A stretch of DNA of 64,000 nucleotides from an uncultured Paracoccaceae bacterium (lineage in GTDB: Bacteria > Pseudomonadota > Alphaproteobacteria > Rhodobacterales > Rhodobacteraceae): contig CALSOO010000004.1 of NCBI GenBank assembly GCA_943787985.1, positions 1,054,001 to 1,118,000 of the forward strand, read 5' to 3'. The notes below the pieces were generated by a model. The model ran no database searches. It saw only the letters and a list, made by a program, of their open reading frames with translations, and was not told the origin of the DNA. Position numbers and translations under genes: made by a program. This document shows, piece after piece, positions 8,894 through 17,587 of this stretch (its first letter is position 1; the number at the start of each line of letters is the position of its first letter).

Positions 8894-9862
8894 ATGGCAC
8901 TCGAAGACGCAAAAAATCAAGTAGATCATGGGTTTACCCGTGAAGACCTGTGCGGTTTGAGCAATGAGAACACGTTTGGGGGGGCGTTGTCGTTTTTGCG
9001 TCGCCGCTACACCAAAGACCTCACAGGCGTCGATATCGCGGTCACAGGGGTTCCGTTCGACCAGGCTGTCACGAACCGCCCGGGCACGCGCTTGGGGCCA
9101 CGGGCGATCCGCGAGGCCTCGAGCCTGCAATCTCCTGACGCGCCTTACGGGTGGCCCTTTGACGTGCTCAGTGAATGCGCCATTGTGGATTACGGTGATC
9201 TGGCATTTGATTATGCGGATATTCCACAATTTCCTGCGGCACTGACCCGGCACATTCGCGGTATTCTGGACGCCGGGGTGGCATCTGTCACGCTTGGGGG
9301 GGATCACTACATCAGTTTCCCGATCCTCAAAGCCTACGCAGAAAAATACGGGCCTATGTCCCTGATCCAAGTGGACGCGCATACGGACACGTGGGCGGAT
9401 GACAATATGGACCGCGTCGATCACGGCACCATGTTTTACAAGGCCGTGAAGATGGGGTTGGTCGATCCTGCACGCTCGGTCCAAATCGGTATCAGAACCC
9501 ACAATGAGGACACTTTGGGTGTCAACATTATTGATGCTGCAACGGTTCACGAGATCGGGCCGGTTGAAACCGCCAAACGGGCGCGTGCCATTGTCGGTGA
9601 GCACCCTGTGTATCTGACCTTTGATATTGACGGGCTGGACCCTGCCTTTGCACCCGGGACGGGTACGCCTGTGTGGGGCGGATTGAGCAGTGCACAAGCG
9701 GCGCGCTTGTTGCGGGAGCTGGCTGGAATCAATATCAAGGGCGGTGATATCGTCGAAGTGTCGCCCCCGTTTGACACAACTGGCGCCACTGCTATCGCAG
9801 GGGCGCATGTGGCGACAGAATTGTGTTGCTTGCTTGGCTGGAGAATACGCAATGAGTCCTAA
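8894..9862 (+). CDS. speB: Agmatinase-family ureohydrolase (first copy)
   Basis: Member of the arginase/agmatinase superfamily, which removes urea from guanidino compounds using a dinuclear manganese centre. Manganese ligands are in GGDHYISFP, VDAHTDTW and FDIDGLDPAFAPGTG. Length 322 residues is normal. It shares the operon with the amidohydrolase (5 bp upstream) and with a second paralogue that starts inside its last codons. Agmatine to putrescine is the default reaction for the family; another guanidino acid substrate is possible. Confidence 0.88.
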   Translation: MALEDAKNQVDHGFTREDLCGLSNENTFGGALSFLRRRYTKDLTGVDIAVTGVPFDQAVTNRPGTRLGPRAIREASSLQSPDAPYGWPFDVLSECAIVDYGDLAFDYADIPQFPAALTRHIRGILDAGVASVTLGGDHYISFPILKAYAEKYGPMSLIQVDAHTDTWADDNMDRVDHGTMFYKAVKMGLVDPARSVQIGIRTHNEDTLGVNIIDAATVHEIGPVETAKRARAIVGEHPVYLTFDIDGLDPAFAPGTGTPVWGGLSSAQAARLLRELAGINIKGGDIVEVSPPFDTTGATAIAGAHVATELCCLLGWRIRNES

Positions 9863-10799
9863 AAACCAACCCATCAGTGGCAATGACCTCGCGCGGTTTT
9901 CCGGGCCGAACACTTTCATGCGCTTGCCATCGGTTAACGACCTTACAGGGCTTGATGTGGCCGTGTTGGGCATTCCGATGGACATAGGGACGTCGTGGCG
10001 CCCCGGTACGCGCTTCGGACCAAAAGAGGTGCGGTCCCAAAGCGCTATGATCCGTCCCTATCACATGCAGACAGGGGCAGCCCCCTTTGACAGTTTGCAA
10101 GTCGCAGACATTGGTGATCTGGCGATCAATACATTTTCTCTGAGCGACAGTTTGAAAATCATTGCAAGCAGTTATGATGCGATCCTGAACCATGACGTGA
10201 TGCCTATGGCGATCGGTGGGGACCATTCGATAACCCTTCCGGTCTTGCGCGCGATTGCCAAACGGCACGGTCCTGTTGCCCTTGTGCATGTGGACGCACA
10301 TGCAGATGTGAACGAGCACATGTTTGGTGAAAAAGAGACCCATGGCACTGTGTTTCGCCGGGCCTACGAGGAAGGGTTGATCGTGCCTGAAAAGACCTAT
10401 CAGGTCGGGCTGCGTGGCACGGGTTACGGCGCGGATGACTTCAAGGAAGCCGCCGGATGGGGATTTCAGCAATTTCCAAGTCACGAGTTGTGGCATCGCC
10501 CTCTGGATGGATTGGCGGCCGAAATTCGCCGCGACATCGGAAAACTGCCCACATATGTGACCTTTGACATCGACAGCCTTGATCCGGCCTATGCGCCTGG
10601 CACCGGTACACCCGAGATTGGCGGGCTGACCACGCCGCAAGCATTGCAACTGATCCGCGCCTTGCGCGGCGTCAACATTGTCGGTTGTGATCTGGTTGAG
10701 GTCTCGCCGCCCTATGATACAAGTGGCAATACGGCGCTCACGGGGGCCAACATCTTGTATGAGTTGTTGTGCGTCCTTCCGGGCGTGACGTATCGCTGA
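9852..10799 (+). CDS. speB: Agmatinase-family ureohydrolase (second copy)
   Basis: A paralogue of the preceding gene, 315 residues, with the same manganese motifs: GGDHSITLP, VDAHADVNE and FDIDSLDPAYAPGTG. The ATG at 9852 lies 11 bases inside the previous gene in another frame, so translation is likely coupled. The two copies differ a lot outside the motifs, for example around FGEKETHGTVFRRAYEEG, which hints at different substrates (agmatine, guanidinobutyrate, guanidinopropionate). The substrate difference is inference. Confidence 0.87.
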   Translation: MSPKNQPISGNDLARFSGPNTFMRLPSVNDLTGLDVAVLGIPMDIGTSWRPGTRFGPKEVRSQSAMIRPYHMQTGAAPFDSLQVADIGDLAINTFSLSDSLKIIASSYDAILNHDVMPMAIGGDHSITLPVLRAIAKRHGPVALVHVDAHADVNEHMFGEKETHGTVFRRAYEEGLIVPEKTYQVGLRGTGYGADDFKEAAGWGFQQFPSHELWHRPLDGLAAEIRRDIGKLPTYVTFDIDSLDPAYAPGTGTPEIGGLTTPQALQLIRALRGVNIVGCDLVEVSPPYDTSGNTALTGANILYELLCVLPGVTYR

Positions 10800-10823
10800 C
10801 AGATCCCCTTCGGGGAAGGTTTA

Positions 10824-11246
10824 TTGAGCGAGATGAAGAGGATCATAGCTTTGGGACTATTTGCAATTCTGGTGATTGTGGTGGGCATTTTGGGCTACGT
10901 GCGCCTGGCGCCCACTGATCCTGTCCGTTGGCATGTGCCCGTCATTGCGGATGCGGACAAGGACATGCCCGGTGGGGCCATCCGCGTGGTGCGTGTTGGG
11001 CCCGATGCGCTGGCTTTGGTGGATGAGGCCGCCCGTGGGTTTGAGCGCACGCAGGTTTTGGCAGGGTCAGTCGAGCAAGGGCGTGTGACGTATGTGAGCC
11101 GTTCCAAGTTGATTGGATTTCCTGACTATACGACCGTTGAACAAGACGGTGATGTTTTGAAAATCCATGCGCGCTTGCGGTTTGGCCGATCAGATTTGGG
11201 CGTCAACCGCGCGCGCGTGCTCAAGCTCCTGGCCGCGTTGCCATGA
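10824..11246 (+). CDS. DUF1499 family membrane-anchored protein
   Basis: A 140-residue protein with one N-terminal membrane segment (IIALGLFAILVIVVGILGYV) and a DUF1499-type soluble domain containing VTYVSRSKLIGFPDYTTVE and LRFGRSDLGVNRARV, which are recognisable family blocks. TTG 10824 is favoured by GGGGAAGG just upstream; ATG 10833 is an alternative in frame. The C-terminal 57 bp overlap a convergent small secreted protein gene. Function is unknown. Confidence 0.8.
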   Translation: MSEMKRIIALGLFAILVIVVGILGYVRLAPTDPVRWHVPVIADADKDMPGGAIRVVRVGPDALALVDEAARGFERTQVLAGSVEQGRVTYVSRSKLIGFPDYTTVEQDGDVLKIHARLRFGRSDLGVNRARVLKLLAALP

Positions 11247-11477
11247 ACTGGACAAGCACCCAGATTGCACCTCGCGCCACATCGGGACATTAAGCGACAT
11301 CTGGCATTGCGCGGTGAACATGCGTCCGTCCACTTGCAAGCAGATGCTTTCCCCCAATTCGATACGTGATCCTGAGCTGTCGGTGCAATAGCACTCGACT
11401 GTTTTGCCGCTGGGGCTGGTCACGTCAGCTTGGGCCGGCAGCGCCAAAAGGCATGTGATGAAGATTGCACGTTTCAT
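11190..11477 (-). CDS. Small Cys-containing exported protein
   Basis: A 95-residue hypothetical protein. The first ~18 residues (MKRAIFITCLLALPAQA) form a clear signal peptide with an A-Q-A cleavage site. The mature part has Cys residues in ECYCTD, ESICLQV, AQCQMS and SGCLSS, which would allow two disulfides in the periplasm. The last 57 bp are antisense to the end of the DUF1499 gene, so the C-terminal tail may be annotation-dependent. No function recognised. Confidence 0.65.
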   Translation of the reverse strand: MKRAIFITCLLALPAQADVTSPSGKTVECYCTDSSGSRIELGESICLQVDGRMFTAQCQMSLNVPMWREVQSGCLSSSWQRGQELEHARAVDAQI

Positions 11478-11539
11478 GCTTGCATCATATCACATCTGTG
11501 CCACTTGACCAAACTCTTACAATCCCGCACTGACATGTC

Positions 11540-12595
11540 ATGATCCCACATCACCGTTTAGAACAGATCAACCAGCGTTTTCAGTTTCTTGAGGCCTCTA
11601 TGGCTGCAGGGGCGGAGGCGGCTGATATTGCAGCTCTTGCCAAAGAATATTCCGATTTAAAGCCGGTGATCGAACAAATCACGGCCTATCGCCAGATTCT
11701 GACCGATATGGAAGATGCCGAGGCGATGTTGGACGATCCCGATATGGCGGAATTGGCGCAAGAGGAGTTGCCCAAGCTCAAAGCAGCGCTTCCGGATGCC
11801 GAGGCTGCGTTGCAATTGTCTTTGCTGCCCAAGGACGCAGCGGATGCCAAACCTGCGATGTTGGAAATTCGCCCCGGTACAGGGGGGGATGAAGCGGCCC
11901 TGTTTGCAGCCGATCTACTGCGTATGTATCAACGCTATTGCGAAGCGCATGGCTGGAAGTTCGATATCATCGAAGAGCAGATGACTGAATTGGGCGGTGT
12001 GAAAGAAGTCGTCGCCCATATCAAAGGCGTCAATGTGTTTGCCCGTCTGAAGTATGAAAGCGGCGTTCATCGCGTACAGCGTGTGCCAAGTACGGAAAGC
12101 GGAGGGCGTATTCACACATCCGCCGCGACTGTCGCTGTTTTGCCCGAAGCCGAAGACGTTGATATCAAGATCGACCAGAATGATCTGCGCATCGATACCA
12201 TGCGCTCTTCTGGTGCGGGCGGGCAGCACGTGAACACCACCGATTCCGCAGTGCGCATCACGCATATTCCGACGGGTCTTGTCGTCACAAGCTCCGAGAA
12301 ATCGCAGCATCGCAATCGCGAGATCGCCATGCAAGTGCTGCGCGCGCGATTGTACGATCAAGAACGCAGTCGTATTGATGATGAACGTTCGGCGGATCGT
12401 GCCAATCAAGTCGGCTCTGGAGACCGTTCCGAGCGGATACGCACCTATAACTTTCCCCAAGGTCGGATGACGGACCATCGTATCAACCTGACGCTGTATA
12501 AACTGGATGCTGTCATGGCGGGTGACCTCGATGAAATCGTGGATGCGCTGACCGCTGACGGTCAAGCGCGGATGCTGGCCGAGATGGGCACATGA
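11540..12595 (+). CDS. prfA: Peptide chain release factor 1
   Basis: Reads UAA and UAG stop codons and triggers peptide release in the ribosome. The 351 residues include [20 protein letters not shown], the tripeptide-anticodon region, and the catalytic GGQ loop in [20 protein letters not shown], whose glutamine is the target of PrmC methylation. The end carries the family's NLTLYKLD segment. It overlaps prmC by 4 bp (ATGA), the usual pairing. Confidence 0.97.
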   Translation: MIPHHRLEQINQRFQFLEASMAAGAEAADIAALAKEYSDLKPVIEQITAYRQILTDMEDAEAMLDDPDMAELAQEELPKLKAALPDAEAALQLSLLPKDAADAKPAMLEIRPGTGGDEAALFAADLLRMYQRYCEAHGWKFDIIEEQMTELGGVKEVVAHIKGVNVFARLKYESGVHRVQRVPSTESGGRIHTSAATVAVLPEAEDVDIKIDQNDLRIDTMRSSGAGGQHVNTTDSAVRITHIPTGLVVTSSEKSQHRNREIAMQVLRARLYDQERSRIDDERSADRANQVGSGDRSERIRTYNFPQGRMTDHRINLTLYKLDAVMAGDLDEIVDALTADGQARMLAEMGT

Positions 12596-13425
12596 CCGCA
12601 GCCGAGGCCATGGTCGCTGCAACCGCGCGATTGCGTGCGGCGGGTGTTCCTGACCCTGCGCGCGACGCACGGGTTTTGTTGGCCCATGCCGCGCGGGTGG
12701 ATGCCACACGGGTCACCCTCATCGCGCCCGAAGATATTTCGTCAGACATACAAGAGCGTTTTGAACAGCTTGTCGCCTTGCGCGTTGTCCGCGTCCCTGT
12801 CAGTCACCTGATTGGTGAGCGTGCGTTTTACGGGCGCCGCTTTAAGGTCAGCTCGGATGTGCTTGACCCAAGACCCGAAACAGAAACCTTGATCGAGGCG
12901 GCTTTGGCGGAACCCTTTTCGTCGGTTCTTGATATCGGCACAGGGTCGGGATGTATCCTGATTACATTGCTGGCGGAGCGCCCGAGTGCTGTCGGGACAG
13001 GTACGGATTTGTCCGAAGTGGCGTGCCTTCAGGCCAGCGCCAATGTGGTCATGAACCGTGTCGCGCCGCGAGCTGAAATCTTGCAATCCGACTGGTTCGG
13101 GGCCGTGCGGGGCCAGTATGATTTGATTGTGTCCAACCCTCCGTATCTTGCCGCCGAAGAGATGACTGATGTCTCACCAGAACTGCGCGATCACGAACCG
13201 CGTATGGCGTTGACAGATGAGGCGGACGGATTGACGGGGTACCGCGTTTTGGCTTCGATGGGGCAAAGGCATTTGGAACCGCATGGCCGGTTGTTGGCCG
13301 AAATCGGTTGGCTTCAAGGGCCGGCTGTTGTTGCCTTGTTTGAGGAAGCAGGGTGGCGGGATGTGCGTGTGTTGCCTGACCTTGATGGGCGCGACCGTGT
13401 CGTTTGCGCACAAATGCCTGCTTGA
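12592..13425 (+). CDS. prmC: Release factor glutamine methyltransferase
   Basis: Methylates the glutamine of the GGQ loop of release factors with S-adenosylmethionine. The 277-residue protein has an N-terminal helical domain, the SAM-binding [18 protein letters not shown] and the catalytic NPPY motif in [14 protein letters not shown]. It starts inside the prfA stop, so the enzyme and its substrate are made together. Confidence 0.96.
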   Translation: MTAAEAMVAATARLRAAGVPDPARDARVLLAHAARVDATRVTLIAPEDISSDIQERFEQLVALRVVRVPVSHLIGERAFYGRRFKVSSDVLDPRPETETLIEAALAEPFSSVLDIGTGSGCILITLLAERPSAVGTGTDLSEVACLQASANVVMNRVAPRAEILQSDWFGAVRGQYDLIVSNPPYLAAEEMTDVSPELRDHEPRMALTDEADGLTGYRVLASMGQRHLEPHGRLLAEIGWLQGPAVVALFEEAGWRDVRVLPDLDGRDRVVCAQMPA

Positions 13426-13643
13426 TTCACACGTTCTTCAAGGTTTCTGGGCAAATAGTAGCACAACTGGCAGTTTTACCCTTGCCGCGACCGCTTTTGC
13501 GTGTTTATTCGGGGGTGTTGCAGCGGTGGATGCCTTCACTGGCGGTCCCGCGCGGCGAATAGCCCAACATGTTGGTGTCAATTGGATAGGTGCATGAGGC
13601 ACCTCGACACCTCCAAACAAATCACGAAGGCTGAAGTGAATTT

Positions 13644-14282
13644 ATGAAACCGTCAAGATCACGCTCTAGGTCCAAGAACAACCGCAACCGCGGCGGCAAT
13701 AACAACAACAATAGCGCCAATGTCGTCAATCGCGTGTTCGACAGTTCCGGACCGGAAAGCAAAGTGCGCGGCACGCCCCAGCAGATTATCGATAAATACA
13801 ACCAGCTCGCGCGCGACTCCCAAGTCAGTGGGGACCGTGTTGCAACAGAAAACTTCCAACAGCATGCAGAGCACTACCTGCGCATGTTGTCAGAAGCGCA
13901 ACGTGAAATGGACGCCCGCCGTGAAGAGCAGGAACGCCAGAACCGTGAGCGTCAGGAAGAACAAGACCGTCTGAACCGTGAACGTCAAATCGAACGTGAT
14001 CGTGAGCGTCAAGAACGGGTAGAACGGCAGGAAACTGTGTCCAACGACCCGGCCGAAGCGCCACAACCCGATGTTGTTGACCAACAGCCAGCACCAGCGC
14101 GCGCCCCTGAACCTGTCGTGGTTCAAGAGGAGCAAAGCAATCTGGTGGAAACGCCGGAAAGCCAGCCCAAACCAAAACCGAAACCGCGCGCACGTCGCAA
14201 GCCCAAGCCAAAACCCGAGGCTGCGGCCACAGATGCGCCAACCGCATCCGAGCCACCTGCGGCGCCAGACGCGGCCGAGTGA
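13644..14282 (+). CDS. DUF4167 domain protein with charged tail
   Basis: A 212-residue protein typical of alphaproteobacteria. The N-terminus is basic and Asn-rich, followed by the DUF4167 core with VNRVFDSSGPESKVRGTP and QQIIDKYNQLARDS (residues ~28-75). Next comes a long charged helix with repeated RQNRERQEEQDRL-like units, probably a coiled coil or single alpha helix, then a Pro/Lys/Ala-rich tail. RNA or DNA association is suggested by the basic ends, but no function is established. A terminator follows at once. Confidence 0.85.
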   Translation: MKPSRSRSRSKNNRNRGGNNNNNSANVVNRVFDSSGPESKVRGTPQQIIDKYNQLARDSQVSGDRVATENFQQHAEHYLRMLSEAQREMDARREEQERQNRERQEEQDRLNRERQIERDRERQERVERQETVSNDPAEAPQPDVVDQQPAPARAPEPVVVQEEQSNLVETPESQPKPKPKPRARRKPKPKPEAAATDAPTASEPPAAPDAAE

Positions 14283-14288
14283 AATGAT

Positions 14289-14321
14289 AAAAGCCCCGTC
14301 AATTGAACGGGGCTTTTTTTG
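14289..14321 (+). terminator. Rho-independent terminator after the DUF4167 gene
   Basis: AAAGCCCCGTC and its complement GACGGGGCTTT-like arm (AACGGGGCTTTTTTT) around a short AATTG loop, followed by seven T. It lies 7 bp past the DUF4167 stop codon and overlaps no convincing gene. Confidence 0.85.
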
Positions 14322-14368
14322 CGCGCGGCGAGTTGCCTCGCTGGTGTACAGCGTGTACGCTTTTTCGC

Positions 14369-14548
14369 ATGAAACATGTTAAAAAAGAAACCACCGATGA
14401 CGCGCTTATTCAGGAATTCCTGAACAAGGGTGGCAAAGTGAGCATTGGCAAAACCAAACCCGCGCCTGCGGAATTGGGCCTGAGCAACAATGTTTGGAAC
14501 AACAAACTCACACGTGAAGAAAAAGCCGCACGCGACAAAAAGACCTGA
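14369..14548 (+). CDS. Small basic hypothetical protein
   Basis: A 59-residue protein starting MKHVKKETTDDALIQEF. It is rich in Lys and ends with KLTREEKAARDKKT. The central KGGKVSIGKTKPAPAELGL is loop-like. I do not recognise a named family, although similar short proteins sit beside rsmA in related genomes as far as I remember. It is convergent with rsmA, 3 bp apart. A longer frame from 14303 begins inside the terminator and is unlikely. Confidence 0.6.
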   Translation: MKHVKKETTDDALIQEFLNKGGKVSIGKTKPAPAELGLSNNVWNNKLTREEKAARDKKT

Positions 14549-14551
14549 GGT

Positions 14552-15394
14552 CTAAGTCGCATCCACGGCACGCGCCAAGGCGCAAAATCCTTCCAACGAG
14601 ATTTGTTCCGCCCGCTCTGTTGGCTTCAGGCCGGCCGTCCGCAAGCGATCTTCAATATCCGGAGCCACCCCTTTGAGCGACGCGCGCAGCATTTTGCGCC
14701 GTTGTCCGAATGCAGCTGCAACGACGCGCGACAGCGTGGCCGCTTTGGCCTCGAACTTTGGTGTTTCCAGCGCTTTGAGGTGCACAACCGCGCTTGATAC
14801 TTTTGGGGGCGGCGTAAAGGCTTCAGGCGGGAGGTGCAGCACGATGCTTGCCTCTGCCCGCCACTGCGCCAAGATTGCCAAACGCCCGTAAGCCTTTGAC
14901 CCGGGCACGGCCACGATACGCTCTGCCACTTCGCGCTGGAACATCAATGTCAGGCTTTGCCAGTAGGGTGGCCAGGCAGGGGGCGTGAGCCAGCGCACCA
15001 ACAGCTCGGTGCCCACGTTGTAGGGCAGGTTGGCTGCCACACGAATAGGAGGGGTGAGGTGGGCCAGCGGATCAATTTCCAGTGCGTCACCTTCCATGAT
15101 GTGCAACCGATCCGGATAGGCATCCGCGATCTCTTGCAAGGCAGGAATACAGCGGGGGTCTTTTTCAATGGCGAGCACACGGCGTGCCCCTTCGCTCAAC
15201 AGTCCCCGTGTCAGCCCACCCGGGCCCGGACCGATTTCCAGAACGTCGCAAGCGCTCAGGTCACCTGCTTGCCGCGCGATCTTGGCGGTGAGGTTCAGAT
15301 CCAGTAGGAAATTTTGCCCCAATGATTTTCGCGCGCTCAATTCATGTGAGTTGATCACATCACGCAGCGGGGGGAGGGTGTCGATCTGGCTCAT
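14552..15394 (-). CDS. rsmA: 16S rRNA adenine(1518)/(1519) dimethyltransferase
   Basis: KsgA/RsmA dimethylates two adjacent adenosines near the 3' end of 16S rRNA. The 280 residues contain [11 protein letters not shown], the SAM motif [16 protein letters not shown] and the catalytic [11 protein letters not shown] (N-L-P-Y). The C-terminal region has [13 protein letters not shown]. It is the last gene of the leftward block, overlapping pdxA by 4 bp. Confidence 0.96.
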   Translation of the reverse strand: MSQIDTLPPLRDVINSHELSARKSLGQNFLLDLNLTAKIARQAGDLSACDVLEIGPGPGGLTRGLLSEGARRVLAIEKDPRCIPALQEIADAYPDRLHIMEGDALEIDPLAHLTPPIRVAANLPYNVGTELLVRWLTPPAWPPYWQSLTLMFQREVAERIVAVPGSKAYGRLAILAQWRAEASIVLHLPPEAFTPPPKVSSAVVHLKALETPKFEAKAATLSRVVAAAFGQRRKMLRASLKGVAPDIEDRLRTAGLKPTERAEQISLEGFCALARAVDAT

Positions 15395-16365
15395 GTTGAC
15401 TGCCTTGTGGCCAATCGTTGCGCAAGCTTAAGCGCTTCGATCATGCTAGTTGGGTTGGCGATGCCTTGCCCTGCGATGTCATAGGCAGTGCCGTGATCCG
15501 GAGATGTGCGCACAAAAGGCAGGCCAAGGGTGACGTTGACGCCTTTGTCGAAATCCAGTGTTTTGATCGGAATAAGTGCCTGATCATGATACATGCACAC
15601 AGCCGCGTCATAGCGCGCGCGCGCTGCGGCATGAAACATCGTGTCGGCGGGGAGGGGGCCTGACAGGTCATACCCTTGCCCGCGCATTTCCTCCAACAAG
15701 GGCGCAATCCAGTCAAGTTCGGCACGTCCCATTTTTCCGCCTTCGCCGGCATGCGGGTTCAAACCTGCAACGGCGAGGCGGGGTTTGGGAAGCCCGAATT
15801 GGTCGCGCAACGCTTGGGCTGTGATCTCGATTGTGCTGCGCAGCAACTGTGGCGTGAGGGCGGTTGGGACATCCTCAAGCGCGATATGGATCGTTGCAGG
15901 AACGACGCGCAAAGCATCACTGGCCAGCATCATCACGGCTTGGGTGTCGCCTGTTGCCAGTGCCTCAAGGTATTCGGTGTGGCCCGGATAGGCGAACCCG
16001 GCACCGTCCTGAAGCACCTTTTTGTTGATCGGTGCCGTGCACAGGGCAGCGGCATCACCGTTTTGAACCCACCTCACACAGCGCGCGATCACCTCAATAA
16101 TGTCGGCCGCGTCGGTTGGGTCTGGCACAGCTGCCGCGCTGTTGCCAGAAAAGGGATGCGCCAAAACTGGCAAACCCGTTGCCATCGCAGCAGCGGCTTC
16201 ATCGGGGTGGGTGATATGCACCGTTGGGGTGTTGTCGGGCAAGTGGCGCGGATCGCCAACATAAGCCATCACAACCTCCCGCGCCAAAGCAGCATAGGCT
16301 TTGGCCGCAACTTCGGGACCAACGCCTGCCGGATCGCCGCAGCTTATTAGAATTGCCTTGCTCAC
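15391..16365 (-). CDS. pdxA: 4-hydroxythreonine-4-phosphate dehydrogenase
   Basis: Oxidises 4-phosphohydroxy-L-threonine in the DXP-dependent pathway to pyridoxal phosphate. Seen are the N-terminal [17 protein letters not shown], the [23 protein letters not shown] block with metal-binding His, and [17 protein letters not shown]. Length 324 residues is standard. It overlaps surA and rsmA by 4 bp each, so expression is coupled. Confidence 0.96.
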   Translation of the reverse strand: MSKAILISCGDPAGVGPEVAAKAYAALAREVVMAYVGDPRHLPDNTPTVHITHPDEAAAAMATGLPVLAHPFSGNSAAAVPDPTDAADIIEVIARCVRWVQNGDAAALCTAPINKKVLQDGAGFAYPGHTEYLEALATGDTQAVMMLASDALRVVPATIHIALEDVPTALTPQLLRSTIEITAQALRDQFGLPKPRLAVAGLNPHAGEGGKMGRAELDWIAPLLEEMRGQGYDLSGPLPADTMFHAAARARYDAAVCMYHDQALIPIKTLDFDKGVNVTLGLPFVRTSPDHGTAYDIAGQGIANPTSMIEALKLAQRLATRQST

Positions 16366-17582
16366 TTGAGCGTGATGCGAGCATCCGCGCGAAGCTGTTG
16401 CAGCAGGCTGTCCGCAAAACCCACAAGCTGTTGCTGGCGCAATTGGGCGGCCACGGTTTCCCGGTCAGCATCATCGTTGATGACTGCAGTACGGCCACAG
16501 AGCATCAAGAACACCAAGGTCTGACCGCCGGAACGGGTGAGGGCCGTGGACACCTCGCCAGGATCAAGCTTTGCAAGTTCGAAAGCGATGTCTTGCGGGA
16601 TGTCACCAGGTGCAAGGCTGCCGCGATCCAAGGCCTCGGCGGGTTGATCTTTTGCCACCCCGTAAAGGTCATCACACACGTCAACCGTGGCTTTGAGGCG
16701 CTCGGCGGCTGCCAGAGTTTCAGGACTGCGCCCACCTGCCATGTAGTAGGCCACATACTCGATTGCGCCGTATTCAGGCGCTGGTGCATCGGTTTCCTCG
16801 ATGTCGCGCAGCTGGAACAATGCGATGGCGTTCGGGATGGGAAGCGGGTCTGTGACTTCGCCTACGCCAAGGCCCAAAACAATAGAGCGCAGAGCCGGGG
16901 GCAGGGTGTTCAGGGCAACCCAATCCAACCGGCCACCGCGTCCACGGGTTGCCGTGGCAGAATATTGGCGGGCAAAGCCGGAAAATTCCGCGATGGACGT
17001 TGACTGCGCGATGCGTTCTGCGCGGGCTTGTACTTCGGCAAGGCGCGGGGGCGGGGCTGGCATAATGATTTCGGAGAGCAGCACGCGGATGCTTCCAGAC
17101 TCACCGGATGCTGACAAGGCACGGTCTATCTCGTCCTCGGAAATTTGAACGCGGTTGCTGTAGCGTGCGCGGATCAGGTCGCGCCATGCGACGTTGACGG
17201 CCACGAAATCACGAAATGTTTCTTGTGACACGCCAGCTTGGCCCAACAGGCCAACAAATTCTTGTGTGCTCAAATTTGCCCGCCCTGCAAATTCTTCCAA
17301 CGCGGCGTTGAGCCCTTCAGCCCCCAGTTCCAGTCCGGCAGCTTGCGTGGCCAGAATGCGGAGCCGGTCTTCGATCAGAGCATTCAGCGCAGCGTCGCGC
17401 GTGGCGCCCGGCGCGTTGAGCACCTGAAGGAGTCGGACCCGTTGTCCAACCTCGAACTCGGTTATGACACTGTCGTTGACCTGTGCCACTGGCTTGAACA
17501 GATTCTGCGCCATAGCTGGCACACAAAGGGCTGCGCTGAGCCCGAGGGCAAGGATAGTTCGTTTCATAAGGTGCGTGCTCAT
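16362..17582 (-). CDS. surA: SurA-like periplasmic peptidyl-prolyl isomerase
   Basis: A periplasmic chaperone for outer-membrane proteins. The product has a signal peptide (MKRTILALGLSAALCVPAMAQ), a SurA N-terminal helical domain with VNDSVITEFEVGQRV, and a parvulin-type region with GRGGRLDWVALNTLPPALR. The ATG at 17582 follows the lptD stop closely; ATG 17567 is an alternative. LptD, encoded next door, is a known SurA client in other bacteria, which fits the operon. Confidence 0.9.
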   Translation of the reverse strand: MSTHLMKRTILALGLSAALCVPAMAQNLFKPVAQVNDSVITEFEVGQRVRLLQVLNAPGATRDAALNALIEDRLRILATQAAGLELGAEGLNAALEEFAGRANLSTQEFVGLLGQAGVSQETFRDFVAVNVAWRDLIRARYSNRVQISEDEIDRALSASGESGSIRVLLSEIIMPAPPPRLAEVQARAERIAQSTSIAEFSGFARQYSATATRGRGGRLDWVALNTLPPALRSIVLGLGVGEVTDPLPIPNAIALFQLRDIEETDAPAPEYGAIEYVAYYMAGGRSPETLAAAERLKATVDVCDDLYGVAKDQPAEALDRGSLAPGDIPQDIAFELAKLDPGEVSTALTRSGGQTLVFLMLCGRTAVINDDADRETVAAQLRQQQLVGFADSLLQQLRADARITLK

Positions 17583-17587
17583 TTTGC

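Noticed and set aside
8795..9985. 396-codon leftward frame across the agmatinase gene
   Set aside because: Antisense to a gene with clear manganese motifs; no domain of its own.
10803..10819. CCCCTTCGGGG hairpin after the second agmatinase gene
   Set aside because: The stem is only four base pairs and has no T run; it more likely contributes the ribosome site of the DUF1499 gene than a terminator.
13438..13620. 60-codon leftward frame between prmC and the DUF4167 gene
   Set aside because: No ribosome site or recognisable composition; probably a chance frame.
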